Assembly: GCF_000959445.1 (NCBI RefSeq)
Contig: NZ_CP009632.1
Coordinates: 620,001-684,000, forward strand
Reading direction: 5' to 3'
Source of the DNA: Burkholderia vietnamiensis LMG 10929
GTDB lineage: Bacteria > Pseudomonadota > Gammaproteobacteria > Burkholderiales > Burkholderiaceae
Length of the DNA: 64,000 nucleotides
Below, piece after piece: positions 43,133-51,595 of this stretch (within the stretch, counting starts at the first letter, position 1; each line of letters begins with the position of its first letter). The notes below the pieces were generated by a model that made no database searches, was not told where the DNA came from, and was given only the letters and a program-made list of their open reading frames with translations. A program made the position numbers and the translations under genes.

Positions 43133-45030
43133 GTCGACTCCCTCGCGCGACGCGTCGTCGATGCGTCATTCGAATTGCCTTTCGATGTACGTTTCGGCGA
43201 GTAATCCGGCACCGGGCCGCGTTTCACCGCCAGCGCACTCAGATCCTTGACCACCTGCTCGAGCACTGGTGTCCAGTCGCCGTAGTCCGCCTGCCGATAC
43301 AGCGTGACGCTCGGATACCAGGGGCTGTCGCGGCGCTCGGTCATCCACACCCAATGCGGATTGACGTCGAGCAGCACCCAGGTCGGTCGCCCCATGGCGG
43401 CAGCCAGGTGGGCCACCGATGTGCACACCGTGATCACGAGGTCAAGATTGGCAATGATCGCGGCCGTGTCGTCGAAGCTGTGCAATTCCTCGGATACGTC
43501 GACGAGCGTCATGCCGCCCGCGCGAAGCGCCGCTACGTCCTCGGCAGCGTCGAGCTGAAGGCTGAACCACTCGATCGCCTGGGCGCTTGCGAATACCTGG
43601 GCGAGCGCTTGCGGCGGCACTGAGCGCAGCGCATTGCGCTGGTGGCTGCGGCTGCCACTCCACACCAGCCCAACCTTCAAGGCCGAGCTCGCCTTCTGCA
43701 GCCGGCGGCGCCATGCGTCGAGCTTGGCGGGATTCGCGCGGAGGTAATTGGTTCGAACGGGCAACTGCTCGGGCGTGATCCCCTGCATGAATGGGATGCT
43801 CGCCAGCGGCAGATGGAAGTCCGCCCGCGGCAGCTCGGCCTGATCGTGTGGCACCACGGTGTCCACCACCCCGTGCAAACTGCGAGCCAGCAATGTCTGC
43901 AAGTGCTGGAAGCCGGAGTAGATGAGCGAGCCACCCTCGCGCTCGACCCGCTCAGCCAACGCCGGAACGAAGCGCACGAACTGGAACACATCTCCGTGGC
44001 CCTGCTCGCCCCACACGAACAGCGTCTTGCCCGCGAGCGGCTCACCCTGCCAGCGCGGCATGGGAAGGTTCGGCGCGACGTCGCGCAACTCGGGCGAGCC
44101 GGCCCATCGCGCCTCGTGGTGCAACCAGCCGTTGCTATAGTCGCCCAGCAGTAGCTCAAGCATCGCGACCGACCACATCATCGACGCGTTGCTCGGCTCG
44201 AGCGAGAGCGCACGCTGCGCGACGTGCAGCGCTGCCTGCCACTGCTGGCACTCCTTGAGCACGTACGAATATGTTTGCAGCGCGGTCGGATAGTTTGGCG
44301 CGAGCGCACAGGCGCGCTCGACCGCGACCAGCGCATCGTCGAGTTTCCCCTGTTTAAGCGCGGCGGTCGCCAGGTTGGTCCAGGCTAGCGCATTGCCCGG
44401 GTCCAAGCGCAGCGCGAGCCCCAGTTCGTGCTGGGCGCTCGCGTATGCCTTCAGCTCGAGGTGCGCCGCGCCGATATTGTTGTGCAGCATCGGCGCGTGC
44501 GGGTCGCGCTGTGCGACCTCTGCGTAGGCATCCATGGCTTGCTGATGCATGCGCGCGCGCTGATAGACGAGCCCTAGCGCGAACCAGCGCGTCGCCTCGC
44601 CGGGCTTGTGCTGACAGCGCATCAACGCAAGTCGGATCGCATTCGCGTGATGGCCAAGCTGCGACGACACCTCGATCCATTCCTGCACCCAGTCCTCGTC
44701 GAACGCATCCTCGACCGAGGCGTGCGCAAAAGCCTCGTCGGCCGCCTTTAGGTCACCCAGGCTCAACGCCACCCGCGCCCGCTCGATCTCCATCGCGCGG
44801 GTGGACGGATAGTGCACGCAGTAGACGTCAAGCAGTGCGCGTGCCTGATCGGCTCGCCCGCGCAGGCGCAGCAACTGACTCATCAGCGTATACGCCTGGG
44901 CGTCGTCGTTCCTCGGACGGTAGTGGTTCAGCGCGCGTTGCGCGCCGAGCAAATCGCCCGTCTCCAACAAGTCTTCGACCTGCGTGAGACTCTCGATCGT
45001 TTCGTGCGTTGTTACCATGCTGTGCCCCAT
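43129..45030 (-). CDS. TPR-containing glycosyltransferase (GT9/GT41-like)
   Basis: About 633 residues from ATG 45028-45030 (45018 is an alternative). The N-terminal half (about 1-290) is a TPR array, visible as repeated A-x-x-x-Y/L-x-x-x-G-x-A units such as NNIGAAHLELKAYASAQHEL and NPGNALAWTNLATAALKQGK-type units. The C-terminal half resembles the GT-B heptosyltransferase/O-GlcNAc-transferase group: FVWGEQGHGDVFQFVRFVPA, LKVGLVWSGSRSHQRNALRS, IANLDLVITVCTSVAHLAAA and MTERRDSPWYPSVTLYRQ. TPR-fused enzymes of this kind glycosylate proteins, including autotransporter adhesins. It is probably cytoplasmic. Best guess: it modifies the giant adhesin encoded upstream in the cluster. Confidence 0.85.
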   Translation of the reverse strand: MGHSMVTTHETIESLTQVEDLLETGDLLGAQRALNHYRPRNDDAQAYTLMSQLLRLRGRADQARALLDVYCVHYPSTRAMEIERARVALSLGDLKAADEAFAHASVEDAFDEDWVQEWIEVSSQLGHHANAIRLALMRCQHKPGEATRWFALGLVYQRARMHQQAMDAYAEVAQRDPHAPMLHNNIGAAHLELKAYASAQHELGLALRLDPGNALAWTNLATAALKQGKLDDALVAVERACALAPNYPTALQTYSYVLKECQQWQAALHVAQRALSLEPSNASMMWSVAMLELLLGDYSNGWLHHEARWAGSPELRDVAPNLPMPRWQGEPLAGKTLFVWGEQGHGDVFQFVRFVPALAERVEREGGSLIYSGFQHLQTLLARSLHGVVDTVVPHDQAELPRADFHLPLASIPFMQGITPEQLPVRTNYLRANPAKLDAWRRRLQKASSALKVGLVWSGSRSHQRNALRSVPPQALAQVFASAQAIEWFSLQLDAAEDVAALRAGGMTLVDVSEELHSFDDTAAIIANLDLVITVCTSVAHLAAAMGRPTWVLLDVNPHWVWMTERRDSPWYPSVTLYRQADYGDWTPVLEQVVKDLSALAVKRGPVPDYSPKRTSKGNSNDASTTRRAREST

Positions 45031-45041
45031 CGTTTTGCTGA

Positions 45042-45353
45042 TTAATTGAATTGCGAGGCGAGCACCGCGCCCATCAGCGCGCCAACCAGCCAGCCCACCG
45101 ATCGCCCGAGCCACACCGCCGCGTCGACAGGGGAACTCAGCACCTCATGACGGTGCAGCCGCCTGCTCACAAGAGGTTGAGTAAAAAGCAACCCACCGGC
45201 CACCACGAACGTCACGCCAAATTGCGTCCACGCCCGCGCAATCCAGTGCCCCGCCAAGTCGTCGAGCAATCCCATGCCGACGACCACAATCGCGATGGTC
45301 AGTGCGATACCGATCAACGTATTACCCACGAACCTGTCCGTGTAATCCGTCAC
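45042..45353 (-). CDS. Small inner-membrane protein A
   Basis: A 103-residue protein from GTG 45351-45353 with AGGAGGGGCACT upstream, which is a much better start than the longer frame. It has three to four hydrophobic segments, such as TLIGIALTIAIVVVGMGLLD and FGVTFVVAGGLLF. It begins VTDYTDRFVGN, close to FDSTDRFVAN of the next gene. Both appear to be diverged paralogues sitting between the glycosyltransferase and the isomerase. Function unknown. Confidence 0.7.
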   Translation of the reverse strand: MTDYTDRFVGNTLIGIALTIAIVVVGMGLLDDLAGHWIARAWTQFGVTFVVAGGLLFTQPLVSRRLHRHEVLSSPVDAAVWLGRSVGWLVGALMGAVLASQFN

Positions 45354-45390
45354 AGTGCCCCTCCTTTGCGCTCTTCCTTGCGCCTCATGC

Positions 45391-45738
45391 TCATGGCAAC
45401 GGCGAGCCCCACCACAGCACAAAGGCGTTGCCCATCAACAAACCCGCCACGATGCCCACCACGCGCCCCTGCCGGGCAGCCCGTCGCGCCCCGCTATCAC
45501 GGTGCAGCCACGAGCGCTTCCGAGTTCGGTATGCCAACCCGGTCGCCATCGCATACACGAGTGTCACGAACGCAACGGTCACCACCGTCGTAAGCGCAAG
45601 TCGCTGCCATCCCGAGATACGGTTCATCGTCGGCCACACCATCTCCAACAGACCCACCATCATCGTCATCGCGCACGTCATCGCGCCTGCACCAAACACG
45701 TTGGCCACAAAGCGGTCGGTGCTATCAAACGACCTCAC
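45391..45738 (-). CDS. Small inner-membrane protein B (paralogue of A)
   Basis: A 115-residue protein with hydrophobic segments (GAGAMTCAMTMMVGLLEMVW and LALTTVVTVAFVTLVYAMAT, plus a C-terminal GIVAGLLMGNAFVLWW). Its start MRSFDSTDRFVANVFGAG matches the opening of protein A at 45353, and it has the same basic loop before the last helix. The pair could form a membrane complex. No family recognised. Confidence 0.7.
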   Translation of the reverse strand: MRSFDSTDRFVANVFGAGAMTCAMTMMVGLLEMVWPTMNRISGWQRLALTTVVTVAFVTLVYAMATGLAYRTRKRSWLHRDSGARRAARQGRVVGIVAGLLMGNAFVLWWGSPLP

Positions 45739-45751
45739 CCCGCCTCCTTAA

Positions 45752-46603
45752 TCACCGGACGATCCGGGCGTGCTCGGCGAGTCCCGCCACGAGCCGCTCG
45801 AAGGCTGCATTGCGGCCCCGGGCTTCGAGGAACTTCCGCACGCCGGGCGCCGCCACGTCGTAGCTCGGTGTCTGCGTCGGTCGGCTTGCTTCGAGCTTGA
45901 CGATCACGAACTGCCCTGCCACTGCGATCGGCGTCGAGCTCACCTGGCCTGGCTGCAGGCGAGCGATTTCCTGCGCGATCGGCAGCGCCACCCCCATCGT
46001 TTTCCCCTCGGCGGGCGGCGTCTTAAAGCTCACCCAGGGCAACGCTCCGCCAGCCTCGCGCGTGCTATCCATGCTGGTCTCGCGCGCCACCTCGTCAAAC
46101 GCGACCCCGGCTTTCAGCTTCTCGAGCACACCGGCGGCGCTCGCCGCATCCCGCACCGCGATGATCCGCGTCTGATACTCGCGCGGGCCTTGCTCCGCGA
46201 CCATCGCGTCGTAGGCCGACTTGACCTGTGCATCCGTGACGGCTGGCACCTGCAGATGGCGCTCCAGGTACAGCCGGTTCTCGGCGTTCACGCGCGTCGT
46301 TCCCGTCAACCCCGCGACCGTCGGCGCACGGTCCAGGCCTTCGCCAAGCGCCGCCTGCCGAACCAGTTCGCGCCCGATGAGCCCGCGCACGGCAACCTCG
46401 CGCATTTCTGGACTGTCGGGCAAGTGCGTCTTGGCCAGCACGTCGTCCACCTCGCCGCGCACGATCGGCACGTCGTTCACCAGCGCGACCGTGCCCGTCG
46501 GCAATGCCACCTGCGCCGACGCGGATGATTCCGCGGCGCGCCCCATTGCGGCGGCCAGACACCCCACCAGCATCCAGCCGGCCATGTACGCTCTGTGTTT
46601 CAT
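45752..46603 (-). CDS. Parvulin-type peptidyl-prolyl cis-trans isomerase
   Basis: A 283-residue protein with a signal peptide (MAGWMLVGCLAAAMGRA). The N-terminal chaperone-like helical domain (ALVNDVPIVRGEVDDVLAKT ... GRELVRQAALGEGLD) is of the SurA/PpiD type. The parvulin domain (about residues 140-255) has QTRIIAVRDAASAAGVLEKL, then GALPWVSFKTPP and GQFVIVKLEASRP. It is periplasmic. Such chaperones help outer-membrane proteins and adhesins to fold. Its location between the glycosyltransferases suggests it is dedicated to the adhesin of this cluster, an inference. Confidence 0.9.
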   Translation of the reverse strand: MKHRAYMAGWMLVGCLAAAMGRAAESSASAQVALPTGTVALVNDVPIVRGEVDDVLAKTHLPDSPEMREVAVRGLIGRELVRQAALGEGLDRAPTVAGLTGTTRVNAENRLYLERHLQVPAVTDAQVKSAYDAMVAEQGPREYQTRIIAVRDAASAAGVLEKLKAGVAFDEVARETSMDSTREAGGALPWVSFKTPPAEGKTMGVALPIAQEIARLQPGQVSSTPIAVAGQFVIVKLEASRPTQTPSYDVAAPGVRKFLEARGRNAAFERLVAGLAEHARIVR

Positions 46604-46607
46604 TGAT

Positions 46608-47750
46608 TTATCCCCTGAATAAGCCTGCGAGTAACTGATCGTATTGCGCGACCACCTTCGGGTTCGTGGCCAAGAAACCGCCGATCACCTCGCGCTGGCG
46701 GGTGCGGTAGTCCTGCCACTGCTCGTCGTGGCGCGTGAGCGCCGTGACCAACTGCCGTGCGCCGGCCTCCACGTCGTTGCCCTGGTAGAAGTACCCCAGT
46801 CCCGCGCACAGCTGCGCGTTGTGCACGAGCGCGTAGCCGTTCCAGCACACGTCGAAGTAGTAGTAGTTCAGCGCGAGGCCCCACTGGTGCGAGATCACAA
46901 CGTCGGTCAGCTCGCTCAGAAACTGGGGCGTCTCATAGCGGCCGACGAAGCTCGCCTTGTGCTCGCGCACCAGATCCAGGTACTGCATCACGCCGATGAA
47001 CTCAGGGCTGCCGAGCGCCAGCCAGTCGGCATTGGTCACGTGCACGTGCGCGATCTGCGCGCCAACGCGCCGGTACGCTTGCTCCGCGATCAACAGCGGG
47101 TACAGGCAGAATTTCATCACATCGATGTTTGGCTCCATAATCGACAGCCGCTTCGGTCCAGCATGGGGTCGGTATTGCCCCCCGTTCGGCAGGTTCACGG
47201 TGCGTGCATCCAGACACATCGGGTCCCATACGAACGGCACCTGGTGCACCGGCTTGCGCCGCAGCGTCTGGAAAAAGTGGGCGCTTGTCTCCATCACCTG
47301 AGGGATCACCCACACCTGGTCGTAGCACTGGTTGATGAAGACCTGATCGGTCATGCGGCGCCTGAAGATCATCGCCTCCATCATCTGCACGTACTCAGGT
47401 CCGCAGCAGTAGCTCACTACCCGTGCGCCGCGAGACTGCAGGTACTTGCACTGCGCTTCGTTGATCTGCCCGCCCAGCTCGACGAGCACGTCCAGATCGT
47501 CCTTGGCCGCCTCGAACGGCTTGACCGGGAACTGCGTCAGATCCCACGGCAGCTGCGGCGTGATCGCCACCTGCGTGGTGTTCACCAGACACACCGCATG
47601 CTTGAGCGGCGAGTGCTGGAACACACGCATCAGGTACAGCGCGTTCTGCTTAATGCCGTTGACCCACAGGCTTTCGGCTTCGTTGTGCAGTCCGATCGTG
47701 ATACCGATGCGCAAGGCACGCGGGTGTTGTCGTTGTTGTTGACCATTCAT
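46608..47750 (-). CDS. DUF2827 protein, glycosyltransferase-like (copy 1)
   Basis: A 380-residue protein from ATG 47748-47750 (MNGQQQRQHPRALRIGITIG), overlapping the upstream gene's stop (ATGA). The frame stays open far upstream to 48557, but that part is antisense-like and overlaps another gene. The order of blocks, WVNGIKQNALYLMRVFQHSP, VVSYCCGPEYVQMMEAM, LSIMEPNIDVMKFCLYPLLI and SHQWGLALNYYYFDVCWNGY, is shared with the two other copies. The fold looks like GT-B. DUF2827 has no proven activity; I infer sugar transfer from the fold-like motifs and context. Confidence 0.8.
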   Translation of the reverse strand: MNGQQQRQHPRALRIGITIGLHNEAESLWVNGIKQNALYLMRVFQHSPLKHAVCLVNTTQVAITPQLPWDLTQFPVKPFEAAKDDLDVLVELGGQINEAQCKYLQSRGARVVSYCCGPEYVQMMEAMIFRRRMTDQVFINQCYDQVWVIPQVMETSAHFFQTLRRKPVHQVPFVWDPMCLDARTVNLPNGGQYRPHAGPKRLSIMEPNIDVMKFCLYPLLIAEQAYRRVGAQIAHVHVTNADWLALGSPEFIGVMQYLDLVREHKASFVGRYETPQFLSELTDVVISHQWGLALNYYYFDVCWNGYALVHNAQLCAGLGYFYQGNDVEAGARQLVTALTRHDEQWQDYRTRQREVIGGFLATNPKVVAQYDQLLAGLFRG

Positions 47751-48373
47751 CGCGAGACACCCCAGGAAAATTGAACTTGGCGCCGCACGATCACACACGA
47801 CGGCGGTGCCTCGACGAGGGTCACTGTTTCGCGCGAATGGTGCGGATCCACATACACCGTCACGCCGCGCACCAGTGCGGCGGCCTGATATCCGGTCAAC
47901 TCCGCACGTGCCACCTCGCGGCACGCAAGCGGCGCACTCGAGATGCGTTCGGCAAGGATCGTGCAGCCGCCTTGCAAGGCGGGCGAAGTCGTCAGCGACA
48001 GGATCGCTGACGACTCCCGGTACTCGATACCCGATAACGAAAAAAACGGCGCCCCGTCCGGATTGCTGCGGTCCCAGTCGAGAACCACGTCCTGACGCTG
48101 TGCGTTGACAAAGGCGCGGCTCGCCACCGCGTCGATCGCGCCCGCGCAGCGCCGGATGCCGATTGCGTGCGCCGCGCGCCCCAGCACCGTCGCCGGCGTG
48201 GTCACGACGCTCGTGGGCGGCGTTGGTGTTGGCGTAGGCGTCGCCGCACCGTCGCCAGCCAGACCCTGCGCATGGGCGAGCACGCTCGCCGCGACCGCCG
48301 CGCTCACCAGCGATGCCCTGATGGCCGGCCCGACACCCCGCACGAGCCCGTGTCGTTTCATCGCGGTACTCAT
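47747..48373 (-). CDS. Secreted hypothetical protein
   Basis: A 208-residue protein whose ATG (48371-48373) overlaps the next DUF2827 stop by ATGA and whose stop overlaps the preceding DUF2827 start in the same way. Signal peptide ends near AAVAASVLAHAQG. A PTPTPTPP linker precedes a domain with four cysteines (RRCAGAIDAV, GGCTILAERI, LACREVARAE, PSCVIVRRQV), probably two disulfides in the periplasm or outside. No family recognised. Strict translational coupling on both sides suggests an obligate role in the system. Confidence 0.75.
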   Translation of the reverse strand: MSTAMKRHGLVRGVGPAIRASLVSAAVAASVLAHAQGLAGDGAATPTPTPTPPTSVVTTPATVLGRAAHAIGIRRCAGAIDAVASRAFVNAQRQDVVLDWDRSNPDGAPFFSLSGIEYRESSAILSLTTSPALQGGCTILAERISSAPLACREVARAELTGYQAAALVRGVTVYVDPHHSRETVTLVEAPPSCVIVRRQVQFSWGVSR

Positions 48374-49491
48374 TCGTATAACTCGGCAATGGCCGCCCCG
48401 TATTGAGCGACGTTGCTTTCAGCGAGCGGGTCCAGTGTCGCGAGAAACTGGCGCGCCTCATCTCGATACCGGACGAGGTCCACATCGTGTTCGGCAAACG
48501 CACGCCGCAGCGCGAGCGCTCCATCTTCGCAGTCGAAATCGGCGTAGCGGTAGCCACACCCGCTCAGGAACGCCGAGTTGTGGATCAGCGCATAGCCGCC
48601 GTACAGCGCCTCGTAGTACACATAGTTTTGGGCGTTCTCCCAGTGGTGCGCGACGATCGCGTCGGCCTGCCGGTTTAGGATCTCGTAGATCGGCACGCGC
48701 GGCTCGAACGTCGCGCGGCCGTGATTGACCAAGTCCAGGCTGCGTGCGAATCCCGCGAACTGCGCGTCGTCCTTCAGGTGCAATGTGTTGAACACGCGCA
48801 GGTGCTCGATGAACGACGGATCCTGGCGATGCGCGAGATCCGCGAGCAGCATCGGCACGTGCGATGTCTTGACCATGCAGATGTTCGGCTCCAGAATCGC
48901 AAGCCGCCAGCGCTCGCGCCCGGGCGCATAGCCGAAGCCTTCATTACCCGACGATGCGAGCGTGCGCTCGAGCAGCGCCGGGCTCCAGAGGTGTTGCATC
49001 GCTCGCACCGGCGCGCGCAGCGCTGCCCCGTAATACGAGGCACAGCTGCGCTCGAACGCCGGCAGCGTCCAGATCGCGCTGTATGGCGTGCCCGAGGCGA
49101 GCATGCCGTGCGGCAGGTCGAACATCATCCGCTCGATGTCGATCACATAATCGTTGGCAACGCGCATGCCGATCACATGGCCACCGCGTGCGCAAAAAGC
49201 GCGTGCCCAATCCGGATTCAGTTGCGCGGACAGTTCGATGACCACGTCGAGTTCCATGCGCGCGGTTTCCAGGTCGATCACTGGCGCGGGCGAATGCTCC
49301 AGAAAAGCCTGGGCCTCGTGGGGCTCGCCGTCGCCGCCATTGACCAGCACCACCGAGTCAATGAGCGGCGAGCGCTGCAGCAGTTGTGCGAGGAAATAGC
49401 AGTTCTGGAAGATGCCGTTTTCCCAGATCGACTGGTGGCCTTTGCGCAGAAAAATCGTCACCCCAATCTTCAGTCGTTTGGTCACGCTCAT
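48370..49491 (-). CDS. DUF2827 protein, glycosyltransferase-like (copy 2)
   Basis: A 373-residue protein from ATG 49489-49491 (MSVTKRLKIGVTIFLRKGHQ), overlapping the next gene by ATGA. Shared blocks: WENGIFQNCYFLAQLLQRSP, LAILEPNICMVKTSHVPMLL, AHHWENAQNYVYYEALYGGY and ALIHNS. It has HVIGMRVANDYVIDIERMMF in place of the YCCGPEYV block of copy 1, so the acceptor or donor may differ. No signal peptide, so cytoplasmic. Confidence 0.8.
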   Translation of the reverse strand: MSVTKRLKIGVTIFLRKGHQSIWENGIFQNCYFLAQLLQRSPLIDSVVLVNGGDGEPHEAQAFLEHSPAPVIDLETARMELDVVIELSAQLNPDWARAFCARGGHVIGMRVANDYVIDIERMMFDLPHGMLASGTPYSAIWTLPAFERSCASYYGAALRAPVRAMQHLWSPALLERTLASSGNEGFGYAPGRERWRLAILEPNICMVKTSHVPMLLADLAHRQDPSFIEHLRVFNTLHLKDDAQFAGFARSLDLVNHGRATFEPRVPIYEILNRQADAIVAHHWENAQNYVYYEALYGGYALIHNSAFLSGCGYRYADFDCEDGALALRRAFAEHDVDLVRYRDEARQFLATLDPLAESNVAQYGAAIAELYE

Positions 49492-50621
49492 CGTGCGCCC
49501 TCCTGGGCTGTCCGCCCCACCAGGTGCAGCAGGCATTGCGCATAGGCGATACGGTTCGCGCGCGTCTGGCTGGACAGCGCGGAGAGAAACGCGCGCGATC
49601 GGTGCCGATAATGGCTAAGTTGGTCGTCGTGATCGCTCGCCGCGCTCACCAGCTGCGACGCGCCTTGCTCGATATCCGAGTCCGGGTAGTAGTAGCCCAG
49701 CTCTGCAATCCACGGCGCGTTGTGAATCAACGGATAGTCGCCATACAGCGCGTCCAGATACAAAATGTTCTGGTCGTTATGCCATTGGTGGCTCACGACC
49801 GCGTTGGCGAACTGGCTCATGTAACCTACAAAATCGTGTCGTTGGTCCAGTTGAAGTTTGTTGTCGCGGGCAAGCTCCAGCGAGCGAGTGAGAAATTCGA
49901 AGGTCGGATGACGCTGCATCTGCACGCTATTGAGCACGTGCACGCGCGACACCGACTCAGGCTCAGCCCGGGCGGCGGCCTCGCACACCAGCAGTGGGAT
50001 CGCGCAGTTCTTGACCACCGAAATGTTCGGCTCAAAGATCGCCACCCGCAGGCCGCGTTCGTGCTCCTGCCGCGCCTGATAGCCGAAGTGCAGGCCCGCG
50101 CGCTCGATCTCGGCGGCCCGTTGTTCGACGAATACCGGATCCCACAGATACGGCACTTCGATCACCGGGCAGCGGTGCAACGTGCGCAGCATCGGCGCGA
50201 AATCCCGGTCCTTCGACAGGATCCAGATCGCGTCGCACCGGTTCGCGCGCGTGAAATAACCCGAGCGCTTGAAAACTGACGGCTCGATCAGTCCGACGTA
50301 CGGCTGGCCGCAGCAGAAGAACACCACGCGCTTGCCGCGTGCGCGCAGATAGTCCAGCCACTCAACGTCCAGGCCGCCGCCCATCTCGATGGCCACGTCG
50401 ATGCACTCCGTCGCCTCGCGCATCGGTATCAGCCGAAGCGGCTGGCCACCGTCTTGCGCGTTGGCCGCCACACTCGTCTGGTCACCGCAGTTGAGCAGCA
50501 CTACGTCCGTCACAAACGGCAGCGCCCTCAAGAGCCGCGCCAGGAAGAAAACATTCTGGCCGAGCCCGTTCTCCCAAATGTTCTGACCTGCATGGGTCAG
50601 TATGGATATGCCGATTCGCAT
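49488..50621 (-). CDS. DUF2827 protein, glycosyltransferase-like (copy 3)
   Basis: A 377-residue protein (MRIGISILTHAGQNIWENGL). It shows the common blocks GQNVFFLARLLRALPF, VVFFCCGQPYVGLIEPSVFK, VAIFEPNISVVKNCAIPLLV and SHQWHNDQNILYLDALYGDY. Blocks are nearer copy 1 in the CCG region and nearer copy 2 in the C-terminal NENQN-type region, suggesting ancient duplications. It is the first gene of the DUF2827 run and is overlapped by copy 2 (ATGA). The 190-bp gap to the OmpA gene may contain a promoter. Confidence 0.8.
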   Translation of the reverse strand: MRIGISILTHAGQNIWENGLGQNVFFLARLLRALPFVTDVVLLNCGDQTSVAANAQDGGQPLRLIPMREATECIDVAIEMGGGLDVEWLDYLRARGKRVVFFCCGQPYVGLIEPSVFKRSGYFTRANRCDAIWILSKDRDFAPMLRTLHRCPVIEVPYLWDPVFVEQRAAEIERAGLHFGYQARQEHERGLRVAIFEPNISVVKNCAIPLLVCEAAARAEPESVSRVHVLNSVQMQRHPTFEFLTRSLELARDNKLQLDQRHDFVGYMSQFANAVVSHQWHNDQNILYLDALYGDYPLIHNAPWIAELGYYYPDSDIEQGASQLVSAASDHDDQLSHYRHRSRAFLSALSSQTRANRIAYAQCLLHLVGRTAQEGAR

Positions 50622-50809
50622 CGCCTGTTATCGCCTCGTGATCATGCTCGATTGCCCGGCGGTGGTCCGCCGTGATTCCCCGTTTTCCCCGTAAAAAGGA
50701 GGAGAGAGCCGAGCATGGCCAACCCTCTCCCCAAAAGCGGCAACCGCAGAACGCGTGGATTAACGGGGGAGTAATCCAGCGCACGAGGACGCGGTTGCCC
50801 AGGCCACTC

Positions 50810-51505
50810 TTAGCGTTGATCCAACTGAATCTCCACGCGTCGGTTCTTCGCACGCCCCTCGACCGTGTCATTCGAGGCCACCGGGTCGGCCTTGCCGTAG
50901 CCGTGTGCGGCGTACCGCTGTGCCTGCAGGCCGTGATCACGCAGATAGGCCGCCACCGTCTCCGCCCGGTGCTGCGACAGGTTCAGGTTGTAGGCGTCGG
51001 AGCCGCGCGAGTCCGTGTAGCCCTTGACCGTCACCAGCGCGAACGTCGCGCCGCTCGCGTCCGACACGAGTTTGTCCAGCTTCGCGCGCGCTTCCGGACG
51101 CAACGTCCACTTCGCGGTATCGAAGTTCGCGTCGCCGCCGAGCACCACCTTCGCCGGCGGCGGTGGCGGAGGAGGCGGCACCGGCACCGGAACCGGGGCC
51201 ACCACCGGCGGCGGCGCCGACGGCACGCCGCACTGGAATGTCAGGATCCGCGTGTTGGGCTTTCCGTCCGACGTCGAGCCCAGCGGCGCAGCGTCCTCGA
51301 GCGCGCGCACCGGTTGATTGCCGCAGATCTCCTCGGCCTTCTTGTGGCAAGTGCCCTGCCCCTCGAAGATGCCGTAGCAATCCACCCGGTAAGCCTGCTC
51401 GCCGTTGGCCAGCCGCAGCGAGTACGCGTTGAAGGTCGGCCCCGACGCGGAACAGCCCGCAAGCACGGCCGCGCTCAGTAAAACCACTTTTGTTCTTTGC
51501 AACAT
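50810..51505 (-). CDS. OmpA-family lipoprotein (second)
   Basis: A 231-residue protein from ATG 51503-51505 (MLQRTKVVLLSAAVLAGCSA) with a lipobox. A Cys-containing N-terminal domain (DCYGIFEGQGTCHKKAEEIC) precedes a Pro-rich linker (PVPVPPPPPPPP). A C-terminal OmpA-like domain follows (FDTAKWTLRPEARAKLDKLV, then VKGYTDSRGSDAYNLNLSQH and GRAKNRRVEIQL). It ties the outer membrane to peptidoglycan. OmpA-like lipoproteins beside trimeric autotransporters (as in SadB-type arrangements) can support their surface assembly; here this is an inference from position 90 bp after the giant adhesin. Confidence 0.92.
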   Translation of the reverse strand: MLQRTKVVLLSAAVLAGCSASGPTFNAYSLRLANGEQAYRVDCYGIFEGQGTCHKKAEEICGNQPVRALEDAAPLGSTSDGKPNTRILTFQCGVPSAPPPVVAPVPVPVPPPPPPPPAKVVLGGDANFDTAKWTLRPEARAKLDKLVSDASGATFALVTVKGYTDSRGSDAYNLNLSQHRAETVAAYLRDHGLQAQRYAAHGYGKADPVASNDTVEGRAKNRRVEIQLDQR

Positions 51506-51558
51506 GTCGTACCTCGTCTTCTGTTTGATAGCCAATTGCAATGGCAGAAGGTGCCTAG

Positions 51559-51586
51559 CGCGCCCGGCCCCGAAGGACCGGGCGCG
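51559..51586 (-). terminator. GC-rich stem-loop after the giant adhesin
   Basis: CGCGCCCGG...CCGGGCGCG, a perfect 9-bp stem with a 10-base loop (CCCCGAAGGA), 10 bp after the adhesin stop. No T-run follows on the minus strand, so it may slow transcription or stabilise the 3' end rather than fully terminate. Confidence 0.5.
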
Positions 51587-51595
51587 TTCAGCCGA

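Noticed and set aside
47751..48557. Upstream extension of DUF2827 copy 1
   Set aside because: The extension is Arg/Gly-rich, overlaps the four-Cys secreted protein gene, and the ATG at 47750 gives the full family length.
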